Source of the DNA: an uncultured Rubrobacteraceae bacterium
GTDB taxonomy: Bacteria; Actinomycetota; Rubrobacteria; Rubrobacterales; Rubrobacteraceae
Direction: 5' to 3'
Length of the DNA stretch: 13,041 nucleotides
Assembly (NCBI GenBank): GCA_902805985.1
Contig: CADCUW010000436.1
Span: forward strand, 1 to 13,041
Under the pieces are notes generated by a model. That model was not told the origin of the DNA and made no database searches. It was given only the letters and a program-made list of their open reading frames with translations. This document shows positions 7,301 through 12,849 of the stretch, piece after piece (position 1 is the first letter of the stretch; the number at the start of each line of letters is the position of its first letter). The translations under genes and the position numbers were made by a program.

Positions 7301-7660
7301 TTTGGTTTTTTCTTCCTCTGCCTCCTTGCCCTCCGTCACGTCCCTGGAGGTGACCACCACGCCCCCCACCGCAGGGTCGTCGAGCAGGTAGGTGCCCACG
7401 CTCTGCATCCACCGCCAAGAGCCGTCCCTGCGCCTGAAGCGGTACTCGGCCTCGTTGGTGGCCGCCCCTCCCTTGGCCAGGGCCTTCTCGGTTTCCTCCA
7501 AAACGTGGGCAAGGTCCTCGGGGTGGACGTGGTCGAGGACGTTCATCGTGCCGACGGCCTGCTCGGGGTCGTAGCCCAAGGCCCGCTCCCAGGCGGGGTT
7601 GGCGTAGCGCAGCGTGCCATCCGGGTCCACTACCGTGACGATCTCCGAGGAGTTCTCCAC
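4334..7660 (-). CDS. PAS-GAF-PAS3-GGDEF-EAL bifunctional c-di-GMP enzyme
   Basis: This 1108-residue cytoplasmic sensor joins four PAS domains and a GAF domain to a diguanylate cyclase and a c-di-GMP phosphodiesterase. Approximate order: PAS 1-112, GAF 125-280, PAS 290-405, PAS 418-540, PAS 548-668, GGDEF 673-838, EAL 853-1100. The cyclase has an intact GGDEF at 758-762 and an inhibitory-site RxxD (RHED, 749-752). The EAL domain keeps EAL (885-887), N946, E981, DD 1008-1009, K1029, E1065 and Q1085, so both activities are plausible. There are no membrane helices. The GTG start at 7660 is the only conventional start downstream of the upstream in-frame TAG, but it lacks a good ribosome site. The preceding codons read GEGWLRSV, matching the EERFRSLV element that opens the second PAS. 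The true N-terminus may therefore be longer, using CTG, or truncated. Confidence 0.93.
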   Translation of the reverse strand: MENSSEIVTVVDPDGTLRYANPAWERALGYDPEQAVGTMNVLDHVHPEDLAHVLEETEKALAKGGAATNEAEYRFRRRDGSWRWMQSVGTYLLDDPAVGGVVVTSRDVTEGKEAEEEKTKLARRATLRADISAALAGGGPLRDILQRCTEAMVRHLGAAFARIWTLDEGKDVLELRASAGMYTHTDGFHGRVPLGSFKIGLIAQARLPHLTNDVLGDPRVHDKEWAEREGMVAFAGYPLLVEGKVVGVVALFARHAFSEDTTEVLASVADAIAQGIQRKWTESALQASEERFRSLVQNASDTITILDADGVVRYVSPAVESMLGYRPEELTGIHMFGLVHPDDVERASGSFEEVLGKPGSSSPLEFRVPHKDGSWRHMEATLTNLLDDPGVSGVVVNARDTTERNEAEERLREAEERYRTLVERVPAMTYIHRQVPGGFSGTIYVSPQVEAVLGYTQKEYTSDPEFWQTILHPDDRERVLTADESTGESGEPFDLEFRMIAKDGRVVWFRESGTLVRDEEGQGQIWHGVMVDITELKRTEGELRETENRYRTLVERIPAVTYIERVTDGPEEPLYTSPQIETILGYAPEEWMEGRLWPKRLHPDDRERVLAADERFEGGTDEVFDEEYRLLAKDGRVVWVRDEAVVLRDGEGKPLYWQGIMHDVTERREAEERLEYQAFHDGLTGLPNRRLFLDRLGHALARTQRRRGKRVAVLFMDLDEFKVVNDSLGHGTGDKLLVAVSERLKGCLRHEDTLARFGGDEFTVLLEDIEDPDEPMRVAKRIIDKLRDPLELDGRGLYARASIGIALGEDRTKNPEELMREADTAMYRAKAEGSGYTVFDPTMHGRAVFRLELENDLRRAVEEYEFVVHYQPIVNLQTGELWGTEALVRWDHPERGILNPDEFVPLAEESGLVVPMGEQVLREACLKASEWQESHPRTPPLVMSVNLSVRQLSRPNLAESVEGILKETGLAGSCLTLDITETVYVKALAGNTATLDRLRGLGAKISIDDFGMGYSSLAYLKRLPADSLKIDRSFMRGLCEDVEDTAIVHMIIELAHTLGLEVVGEGVEREEQAGLLREMGCDMAQGYHYSKPLPAQEISALLSSGTRI

Positions 7661-8122
7661 AACCGAGCGCAGCCAGCCCTCTCCCAGGAGAGCGTTCGCA
7701 TGCCTGGGCTTATTGTCGCCGTCAGCTACCCCGTCGCCGAGATCGTTCTGATCGTGATCCGAGGGGTCTAAGTCGCCCTCCCGCCGTTGGCCCTATCAAC
7801 GGTGCAAGTATACCTGTTCGTCTTGGAGGTAGGCTACTCCGAAGACCTACGCGTTCCCGATCGTCCTACACCGGCGCCCCTGAGGGACCGCAACATGGTA
7901 GTCATGACCTGAAGCGGTGCGGACAAGCCAAAGATCGGGAGATTCGAACTGGTCAAGATCGTTGCCGACTGGAGCATCTTACAGGTTTGTTCGTCAGCAT
8001 CCCAGTCAGAGGTGTTGACTAGCGCCCCAATCGTATTACCGATCGCATTAAGGAAGCCCCAGAATCGCGTCGGAAGCTAGCGGAGTGTGATCGCTCCGCC
8101 CGTCCCCAAGGGCTCCTTTTAG
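7661..8122. other. intergenic stretch upstream of GGDEF/EAL gene
   Basis: I recognise no gene here. The leftward frame of the GGDEF/EAL gene stays open to a TAG near 7795, and its part nearest the gene looks like coding sequence. A TATACT hexamer (leftward, 7807-7812) is a possible -10 box. A 6-bp hairpin, GCGGAG/CTCCGC at 8080-8099, lies just past the 3' end of the tRNA-His fragment and has no U-tract. The rest shows no readable homology. Confidence 0.5.
7807..7812 (-). promoter_or_regulatory. possible -10 box for GGDEF/EAL gene
   Basis: TATACT on the minus strand is one base from the TATAAT consensus. It would start transcription near 7800, giving a leader of about 140 nt. No good -35 hexamer is seen at 16-18 nt spacing, so this is a weak call. 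Confidence 0.25.
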
Positions 8123-8164
8123 GGTGACCGACGGGGCTCGAACCCGCAACCTTCCGAGCCACAA
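8123..8164 (-). other. 3' half of a tRNA-His (GTG) gene, probable attachment-site remnant
   Basis: Read leftward, these 42 bases are the tRNA segment from position 32 to 73. The anticodon loop TTGTGGC (anticodon GTG) is followed by TCGGA, a 5-nt variable loop, a T-stem GCGGG/CCCGT closing the loop TTCGAGC, the 3' acceptor strand CGGTCAC and the discriminator base C73, which is characteristic of tRNA-His. CCA is not encoded. The 5' half is absent: the bases expected to pair with TCGGA read CCCAC, and no D-arm or matching acceptor strand is found upstream. Similarity stops at the edge of the anticodon loop, where many tyrosine integrases cross over. It therefore looks like the 3'-half repeat left at the distal end of an integrated element. 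The intact tRNA would lie on the same strand at higher coordinates, outside the window. Confidence 0.7.
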
Positions 8165-8318
8165 GTGGGCGGTCGGGCCTCGAGGGGCGGTCCAAACGGG
8201 GCTCTGGCGGGTACGAGAATGCCCCGTCGGGGGCGGATTGCAGTGCGGCTGCAGTACGGTTCGCAGGGCCCACGCGGGGGAGACGCCGGTCGGAACGAAG
8301 CGCGATGGCGCCGATCAG

Positions 8319-8735
8319 CTAGGAGGGCGTGCGGATCACTTGCCGCAAGGGGGCGATCCTGAGCACCACCCGTTCGCTTCGGATCGGGGTACCGTAAGCC
8401 CTGCCGTGGTACTTGTGGGAGAGCTCGTCTATGTGCTCCCGCGCCTCCGGCCCTTTCGCCTTCTCCACGACTTCCCCGCGCACCTCGACGAAGTTGTAGG
8501 GATCGTCTTTCTCCCAGATCGTGAGCGTGACCGTCGGGTCGCGCTCGACGTTCTTGAACTTCTGGCGGTGCACCTCGGTGTTGATCAGGAGGTGATCGCT
8601 GTCGGCGTCGTCCCACATCACCTGGGTTTGGGGGTGGCCGTCGGGCATGATCGTCGTGAGCGCCGCGAAGTTTTCTCCGCTGGCCAGCTCTTTGACCCTC
8701 GGATGGAGACCGTGGCCGTCGTTCTTGTCCGTCAC
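8319..8735 (-). CDS. PPOX-class flavin/F420-dependent enzyme
   Basis: The 138-residue protein matches the pyridoxamine-phosphate-oxidase-like split-barrel superfamily, in particular the short actinobacterial PPOX class that uses F420 or a flavin. Visible features are the opening strand pair FAALTTIMPDGHPQTQVMW, the segment HLLINTEVHRQKFKNVERDP with basic residues of the type that bind cofactor phosphates, then VTLTIWEKDDPYNFVEVRGEV and a C-terminal strand RVVLRIAPLRQVI. The length is normal. The GTG start is preceded by GAGGAGG at a good distance. The reaction is unknown; PPOX proteins reduce or oxidise diverse small molecules or bind heme or F420. It stands alone, with about 520 bp of non-coding sequence upstream and the tRNA-His fragment about 150 bp downstream. 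Confidence 0.88.
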   Translation of the reverse strand: MTDKNDGHGLHPRVKELASGENFAALTTIMPDGHPQTQVMWDDADSDHLLINTEVHRQKFKNVERDPTVTLTIWEKDDPYNFVEVRGEVVEKAKGPEAREHIDELSHKYHGRAYGTPIRSERVVLRIAPLRQVIRTPS

Positions 8736-9254
8736 GCGCTTGCCTCCTCGGGCAGACGATCGTAAGGCCGAAGAACTTCTTCCCGCCGGTCATTATTAGC
8801 AGCGCCGACGCCAGCCGTCCAGACCACGACCGTCCCGGCACGTTCTCTGATGGGCCGCATTGGCGCGGTTGCTCTGCCGTCCGGGTCCAAAAGGCCCGCG
8901 TGAGAGAGGAAGTTGATGGAGGCGGCGCAGGACGATCGTGGTAAGAACGGTTGCCGCCGCGACCGATTTCCATTCTATCGTATGGGCATGGCGACTGTGC
9001 AAGCAGGGTAGATACAAGCCAGAGCCGGAAAGGGCCAAGCGCCACCACAGCAGCGGTCACCCGGTAATCGCCTCCTTCGAGCCCAGCGAGGACCGGCGCT
9101 GATGCTACGTGGCCGGGGTGCCGGTCTGCTGCGCCGGGTAGCGGCGTATCCGGGTCTTTCGTTGCCCCGCACGCCTTAGAGGTTGCGCCTAAAGCGACGT
9201 TTCCGCAGGAAGAGCCGACTTCCGTTGCCGACCGTAGCCTATTGGAGAAAGCTC
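8736..9254. other. intergenic stretch without recognisable gene
   Basis: About 520 bp lie between the PPOX start and the end of the broken metallo-hydrolase gene. Several leftward frames are open because of high GC, but none shows a family motif or a ribosome site. The only distinct element is the palindrome GAAGAACTTCTTC at 8770-8782. I see no tRNA or U-tailed terminator. Confidence 0.45.
8770..8782. promoter_or_regulatory. 13-bp palindrome upstream of PPOX gene
   Basis: GAAGAACTTCTTC has perfect 6-bp arms around a single central base and starts 35 bp upstream of the PPOX GTG. Position and symmetry fit an operator, but no regulator is known and no promoter hexamers are clear. Confidence 0.25.
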
Positions 9255-9904
9255 CTATTCGCGGCGCATCCCCTTCGGGATCTCGTCGATGCGCCGCCCG
9301 ATGTCGCTCTTGTCGGTGAAACCGTAGTAGGTCCCGTCGAGGGACGCCGCCCAAGGTACCATCACGTCGAAGTCTAGCCCACGGATCAATTCCAGACTCT
9401 TTATGTACTCTGCGCGATCGCTCGAATCCAGCAGCGCCGCCACCCACTCGTCCTTTTCGAGGACGATGGAGTCCCCGGTGAAGAGGCTACGGTGCTCCCC
9501 GTGTCCCAGAGAAACGCCGTCGCCCCGCTCGTGTGACCCGGGATCGGTATGACCTCGAAGTCGTCCCCGAGGGTGGGCCGCCCGAAGAACGTTCCATCCA
9601 CATGGTAGGCCCGAGAGACCTCCTCCTTCTCGTTCTCGTGGGCGTACACCGGCGCCTCGAAAGTGCTCGCGACCCACGCACCGGCCGCCTCCGCCGCCCA
9701 CGCTTCGTGGCCGTGGTTCAGGTACTGCCGCCAGATGCCGCCCTTCTCCCGTATGAAGTCGACCTCCTGCTTGACGATGCTGTTGCTGTAGACGAGCAGA
9801 TTGCCTTCGTCGCGCTCCAGAAGGAAGCTTCGAACCCCGACGGAAGGCGCGAACGACAGGGGTTGCGGCGCGGTGGCATAGAGTCTCGGTATCACGTTAT
9901 CCAC
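9255..9904 (-). pseudogene. metallo-beta-lactamase-fold hydrolase, frameshifted
   Basis: Two leftward frames together make one metallo-beta-lactamase-fold protein of about 216 residues. The first (from GTG at 9904) contains YLNHGHEAW with metal-binding histidines H64 and H66, APVYAHENE, HVDGTF and PGHTSGATAFLWDTG (third histidine H124). At residue 136 homology jumps by one base into the other frame, which reads EHRSLFTGDSIVLEKDEW, then DSSDRAEYIKSLELIRGL and ends at TAG (9255-9257). The break lies in the run of four C (four G on the coding strand) at 9497-9500. One additional base there restores the frame. The rest is undamaged, so this is a very recent mutation, a phase-variable run or a sequencing error. 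The GTG start has GAGAGGAG upstream. The substrate is unknown. Confidence 0.85.
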
Positions 9905-10124
9905 AATCTACGCTCCTCTCGTTTGGCAGCCCGTTCTCGGTTATTCGCACACTCCGAGGATACGACCGGGACGGGGTTTGCGCACCGTACCCTGGTCTAG
10001 TTATCGGACCCGTGCCTGAGTACAGGACGGACGACCGGGCCCCACGGGTGACGGCGCTCCGGCCCGCCTCCGCCAAGCAACGCGAGGTCACAGCTCTGTC
10101 TCACCGACCGCTGCCGTCGGGGAA

Positions 10125-10256
10125 TTAGAGGTTGCGACCCTCGGCCAGACGCTCGTTGTGCTTTGACAGCTCTGCTAGGCCTTTCTGCGCTTAAAGGAGA
10201 AGGGCCACCTCCTAGAGGCCTTCGGCCGCAACTTCCTTGGAGTTCCCAGTAATGCG
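10125..10256 (-). pseudogene. decayed coding remnant, C-terminal piece of unknown protein
   Basis: One leftward frame reads as plausible protein broken by two stops: RITGNSKEVAAEGL, stop, EVALLL, stop, then AQKGLAELSKHNERLAEG and RNL before a final TAA at 10125-10127. The composition (alternating Ala, Leu and Glu, amphipathic helix) is unlike random translation, and keeping the same frame across both stops suggests an old gene end. I do not recognise the family. Confidence 0.3.
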
Positions 10257-10267
10257 CCACCCCTCCC

Positions 10268-10333
10268 CTATCGCCCGGCGAGCGCCTCGACCAGCGTGCG
10301 GTTGAAGTCGGGGATGTCTGCCACGGCACGGCC
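10268..10333 (-). pseudogene. short coding remnant, unknown
   Basis: This leftward frame of 21 residues between two stops includes VADIPDFNRTLVEALAGR and ends at TAG. It resembles the final helix of a hydrolase-like protein, but this is a loose impression. It lies in a different frame 11 bp upstream of the other remnant, so the two could belong to one decayed gene. Confidence 0.22.
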
Positions 10334-10494
10334 CTAAACCGAGTGGGAGGAGCTCAAGAAACGCCCGCATACGTCTCTGATGGCCATCTCGTCTCGCGTA
10401 GAAAGCGGGACTCTACCCTACTGGTGTAGACAGTGGTGTGTAATATTAGACTTGCGCGACAAGTTGGCCAAAGAGTCGCACGCTCCACCCGCCG

Positions 10495-11031
10495 CTAGTG
10501 GCCCGCCGCCTGCCATTCTTTGATCGCGTCTATCGGGTAGATCAGCATGAGGACGTTCAGCAGGAGGCTGTCCCTGATCCAAACGACCAGCATCGCTTCC
10601 GTCAGCACGAACACCGCAAGCGTGCGGCGGAACCCGATGCCGCGGGCGAGGATGTCGCTGAACGAGTTCACGATCGTGTCCCCGTTGTAGCCGTGCGCCA
10701 CGGTCCATTCGCGGTAGCGCCGGACGACAAGCTCCGAGTTCTCGGCCACCTCCCAGAGAGCCCCGATCGAGATTGCCGCCCAGATCCGCCAAAGCGCCGA
10801 CAGGCGCGGTAAGACGAGCGCGAGCAGCCCGCAGAACACGAAGCCGTGGAGCACGTGCGTGAAGATGAACGAGCCGAGCAGTTGCTGGGAGTTGTCCGAG
10901 CCCCAGGCGTCGCCGGACCACAAACAGAGGCCGTCGCAGGGGCGCCACCACGGGCGCCCTTGGCCGCGGAGCAGGTAGGCGGTGTCGGCAAGGACGACCG
11001 CTATGGCGAGCCACGGCGTTACCCTTCTCAT
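10495..11031 (-). CDS. DUF2585 (UPF0314) family membrane protein
   Basis: The 178-residue product fits DUF2585/UPF0314, a family of small membrane proteins without known function. The characteristic stretches are visible: LLRGQGRPWW early, CLWSGDAWGSDNSQQLLGSF, FTHVLHGFVFCGLLALVLPR, GALWEVAENSELVVRRYR, GYNGDTIVNSFSDILA and RDSLLLNVLMLIYPIDAIKEWQ. About five hydrophobic segments are expected (about 3-20, 50-75, 80-95, 128-150 and 152-170). The conserved E/N, H and D residues lie between the helices, hinting at a polar or metal site in the membrane; this is inference. The start is ATG; upstream only a weak ribosome site is seen. The gene stands alone, flanked by stretches of 590 and 320 bp without genes. 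Confidence 0.87.
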   Translation of the reverse strand: MRRVTPWLAIAVVLADTAYLLRGQGRPWWRPCDGLCLWSGDAWGSDNSQQLLGSFIFTHVLHGFVFCGLLALVLPRLSALWRIWAAISIGALWEVAENSELVVRRYREWTVAHGYNGDTIVNSFSDILARGIGFRRTLAVFVLTEAMLVVWIRDSLLLNVLMLIYPIDAIKEWQAAGH

Positions 11032-11350
11032 CGTAAGCCGCAGGATATGCGATCGTGACGCGCGCTTCTAGCGGCTCGCTGGCCGCCTATCATCGGACGA
11101 CGCCTTCCCGACCGCGCGGGGGAGGCGCAGCCTGGGGCAAATCGCCACCGCCTTCGGGGACTCACGCATGCAAGGACAGCGCCGAGCTTTGCGCAACACC
11201 CTAACCGATGGCGGTTTGAGTGAGCATCAAGGCGAAGCTCGTCGGTGGCGCGCCTGACCGTCCGACTTATCAGGAGGTGGTGCCACCTTTAGCCGGGTGC
11301 GTATCGTGCCAACGCGGCACGCCGCCGGCCGCGTTGGCAAGGAAGAGCGA
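11032..11350. other. intergenic stretch between DUF1206 and DUF2585 genes
   Basis: About 320 bp without a recognisable gene. It holds the long hairpin listed separately and a palindrome with 6-bp arms, AGGTGG/CCACCT at 11275-11288. The promoter of the DUF2585 gene should lie near 11040-11100, but I could not identify hexamers with confidence. Confidence 0.45.
11307..11339 (-). terminator. 12-bp perfect hairpin after DUF1206 gene
   Basis: TGCCAACGCGGC and GCCGCGTTGGCA pair perfectly over 12 bp around a 9-nt loop, starting 11 nt beyond the DUF1206 stop. No run of U follows on either strand. Position and stability suggest a tailless intrinsic terminator or a 3'-end protecting structure. Confidence 0.5.
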
Positions 11351-12199
11351 TCAGGCCGGTTCGATCCTGCGGTACCGCGCCACGACGAACATGAAGGCGC
11401 CGTAGGCCAGGAGCCCCAGCGCGACGGTACCCAGGGCGTACGGGCCGAAGGGCTGGCCGGCTAGGGTTCGCAGGGCGCCGCCCAGGCCGCGGGCCTTGTC
11501 CGGTGCGGTTTGCAGGGCCGCCTGCATAAGGAAGGCGCCCACCAAGCCAAAGACCACCCCCCTGGCCGCGTAGCCAATCCGACCGGCGCGGGTGGCCCAG
11601 CAGTCCTCTCGGGCACCCATCTCGCCCAGCTTCAGCTCGTCCCGAAAGTCGGCCCTGTAAGCCTTGTAGAACTGGTAGAGACCGGCGCCCACGACCGCCG
11701 CCCCCACGATCAGCGTCAGCCAGCGGCCAAACGGCTGGACCATCAGGTGGGCCGTCCAGTCGTCTAGCGTGCCACCCCCGCCACGCGAGGCTCCCAGGAC
11801 CAGGAACCCGGCGCTTACGGCCAGCGAGGCGTGGAACAGACCGTTCAGGGCGTGGTCCAGGCGTTTGGCGATCCCCCTGACGTCCGTGCCCTCGTTCTCG
11901 GGGTCGAGTAGGCCCTGGAAGAGGCGCCACATTGCGTACGCTAGGAGGCCCAGAACGATCCCGCCGAGCACCAACTTGCCCATCGGCGCGAGGAGAACCC
12001 AGCGCAGGGCGCCCTCCTGGTTGGCAATCTCGCCGGCGCCGAACGCCGCCCGCAGCGCCAGCACCCCGACCAGAGCGTAGACTGTCCCGTGGGCCGCGTA
12101 GCCGACCCGCGCGAGCCGTTCGATCCACGGACTGGCCTTTTCGACCGCCCCCTCGGCCTGCTTCCCGAACTCGTCGACGAACCGACCTCCTCGCGCCAC
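11351..12199 (-). CDS. DUF1206 domain membrane protein
   Basis: This 282-residue membrane protein has three copies of the DUF1206 unit, each a pair of helices that begins with a basic residue and a GYAA-type motif: RVGYAAHGTVYALVGVLAL (about 31-49), a weaker copy starting RLDHALNGLFHASLAVSAG (about 112-130), and RIGYAARGVVFGLVGAFL (about 205-222). Six helices in total are expected, which is the usual family architecture. A soluble N-terminus of about 25 residues precedes them. The function of the family is unknown; it is common in actinobacteria and cyanobacteria. The GTG start is supported by GGGAGG about 10 nt upstream. It appears to be a single-gene unit, followed by a strong hairpin. Confidence 0.92.
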   Translation of the reverse strand: MARGGRFVDEFGKQAEGAVEKASPWIERLARVGYAAHGTVYALVGVLALRAAFGAGEIANQEGALRWVLLAPMGKLVLGGIVLGLLAYAMWRLFQGLLDPENEGTDVRGIAKRLDHALNGLFHASLAVSAGFLVLGASRGGGGTLDDWTAHLMVQPFGRWLTLIVGAAVVGAGLYQFYKAYRADFRDELKLGEMGAREDCWATRAGRIGYAARGVVFGLVGAFLMQAALQTAPDKARGLGGALRTLAGQPFGPYALGTVALGLLAYGAFMFVVARYRRIEPA

Positions 12200-12227
12200 G
12201 CCGCGTGCCTCCCTGCCTCTCCGGCTT

Positions 12228-12437
12228 CTACGCGCCGCACTCTACACGCGGCCCGGCGCGGATGCTTGCGGTATGCGGCTCCGCTATCGGCAACGTACAA
12301 GCGCCCTTCGCTTGGTCAGACAGGTACGCGACGCGTAAGGCCCCATAATCAGCGACCGAACGGAGCACCAAGGCCTCGTCGCGGGCAACGGCGTATCCGA
12401 CGCGGAACGGTCGTGCGGGCGGGGCGTCTGCGGGCAC
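12228..12437 (-). CDS. possible small ORF, unknown, may be a remnant
   Basis: A GTG-started frame of 69 residues. Its first 45 residues look like protein: PFRVGYAVARDEALVLRSV, then ADYGALRVAYLSDQAKG. The rest is less convincing. An in-frame TAG lies just 8 codons upstream of the GTG, and there is no clear ribosome site. It may be the decayed end of a larger gene or chance. I do not recognise a family. Confidence 0.22.
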   Translation of the reverse strand: MPADAPPARPFRVGYAVARDEALVLRSVADYGALRVAYLSDQAKGACTLPIAEPHTASIRAGPRVECGA

Positions 12438-12608
12438 GAGTTCTACGGCCTTCTAGTGGGTCCGCGCACGCCGGGGCAACGCAGGCGCTGGCATTTAGAG
12501 CGGTGGTGGGGTCGCACGGAATCGCGCAGACCGCCATTGTGACCTAGCAGCCTCAGCGCAACGGGGCAGCATTCGGGAACCTCCGAGGAGGCGAAAGACA
12601 ACCAGTGC

Positions 12609-12644
12609 CTGCCCCGACGCACGCATCCGGCGGGGCAGATTTTT
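12609..12644 (+). terminator. rho-independent-type hairpin with U-tract, rightward
   Basis: CTGCCCCG (12609-12616) and CGGGGCAG (12631-12638) form a perfect 8-bp stem around a 14-nt loop, directly followed by ATTTTTA. This is the best intrinsic terminator in the window, oriented rightward. No rightward gene is recognised upstream of it, so it may end a small RNA, terminate antisense transcription, or be left from a lost gene. Confidence 0.5.
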
Positions 12645-12790
12645 ATGCACGTATCCCAGATGTTGTAGCGGGCCTCGATCGTGGCAGGCTGTTGGGGCCG
12701 CCCTTCCCGCTGTTCGGTGCCAGAGTTTTACGGGATCCTGGATAAGGACTTCGGAGAATGATCCTTCTACGCAGTCCGGTGAATAAGGGC

Positions 12791-12824
12791 ATAAAGAAGG
12801 GCCTGGACGCGTAGCCCAGGTCCC
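12791..12824 (-). terminator. terminator of trypsin-like protease gene
   Basis: Read leftward, GGG-A-CCTGG pairs with CCAGG-CCC (8 bp with one bulged A) and is followed by TTCTTTAT. It lies about 25 nt past the protease stop, the expected place and orientation for an intrinsic terminator. Confidence 0.5.
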
Positions 12825-12849
12825 CTACCATATAACAGTTCGTGCTCCC

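Larger units (their letters stand above)
9905..10494. other. intergenic stretch with decayed coding remnants
   Basis: About 590 bp separate the metallo-hydrolase start from the DUF2585 stop. Two short leftward protein-like remnants (10125-10256 and 10268-10333) are listed separately. A small hairpin, ACTTG/CAAGT at 10451-10465, lies about 30 bp downstream of the DUF2585 stop and could be part of its transcript end. Nothing else is recognised. Confidence 0.45.
12200..12849. other. intergenic stretch, one weak ORF and two hairpins
   Basis: About 650 bp between the protease stop and the DUF1206 start. It contains a possible small leftward ORF (12228-12437), a U-tailed hairpin pointing rightward (12609-12644) and a terminator-like hairpin after the protease (12791-12824), all listed separately. 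I recognise nothing else. Confidence 0.45.

Noticed and set aside
8200..8290. Possible second tRNA piece around the GGTTCGCAGG sequence
   Set aside because: No cloverleaf pairing could be built on either strand.
8124..8765. Rightward 213-codon frame beginning TDGARTRNLPSHK
   Set aside because: The opening is the familiar false translation of the antisense of a tRNA gene; the rest is antisense to the PPOX gene.
8119..9447. Leftward 442-codon open frame overlapping the PPOX and MBL genes
   Set aside because: It has no family motif, runs through the tRNA fragment and overlaps two recognisable genes in other frames; it is open only because of high GC.
12643..12831. Leftward 62-codon frame between protease and DUF1206 genes
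   Set aside because: It starts inside the probable protease terminator and has no recognisable sequence.
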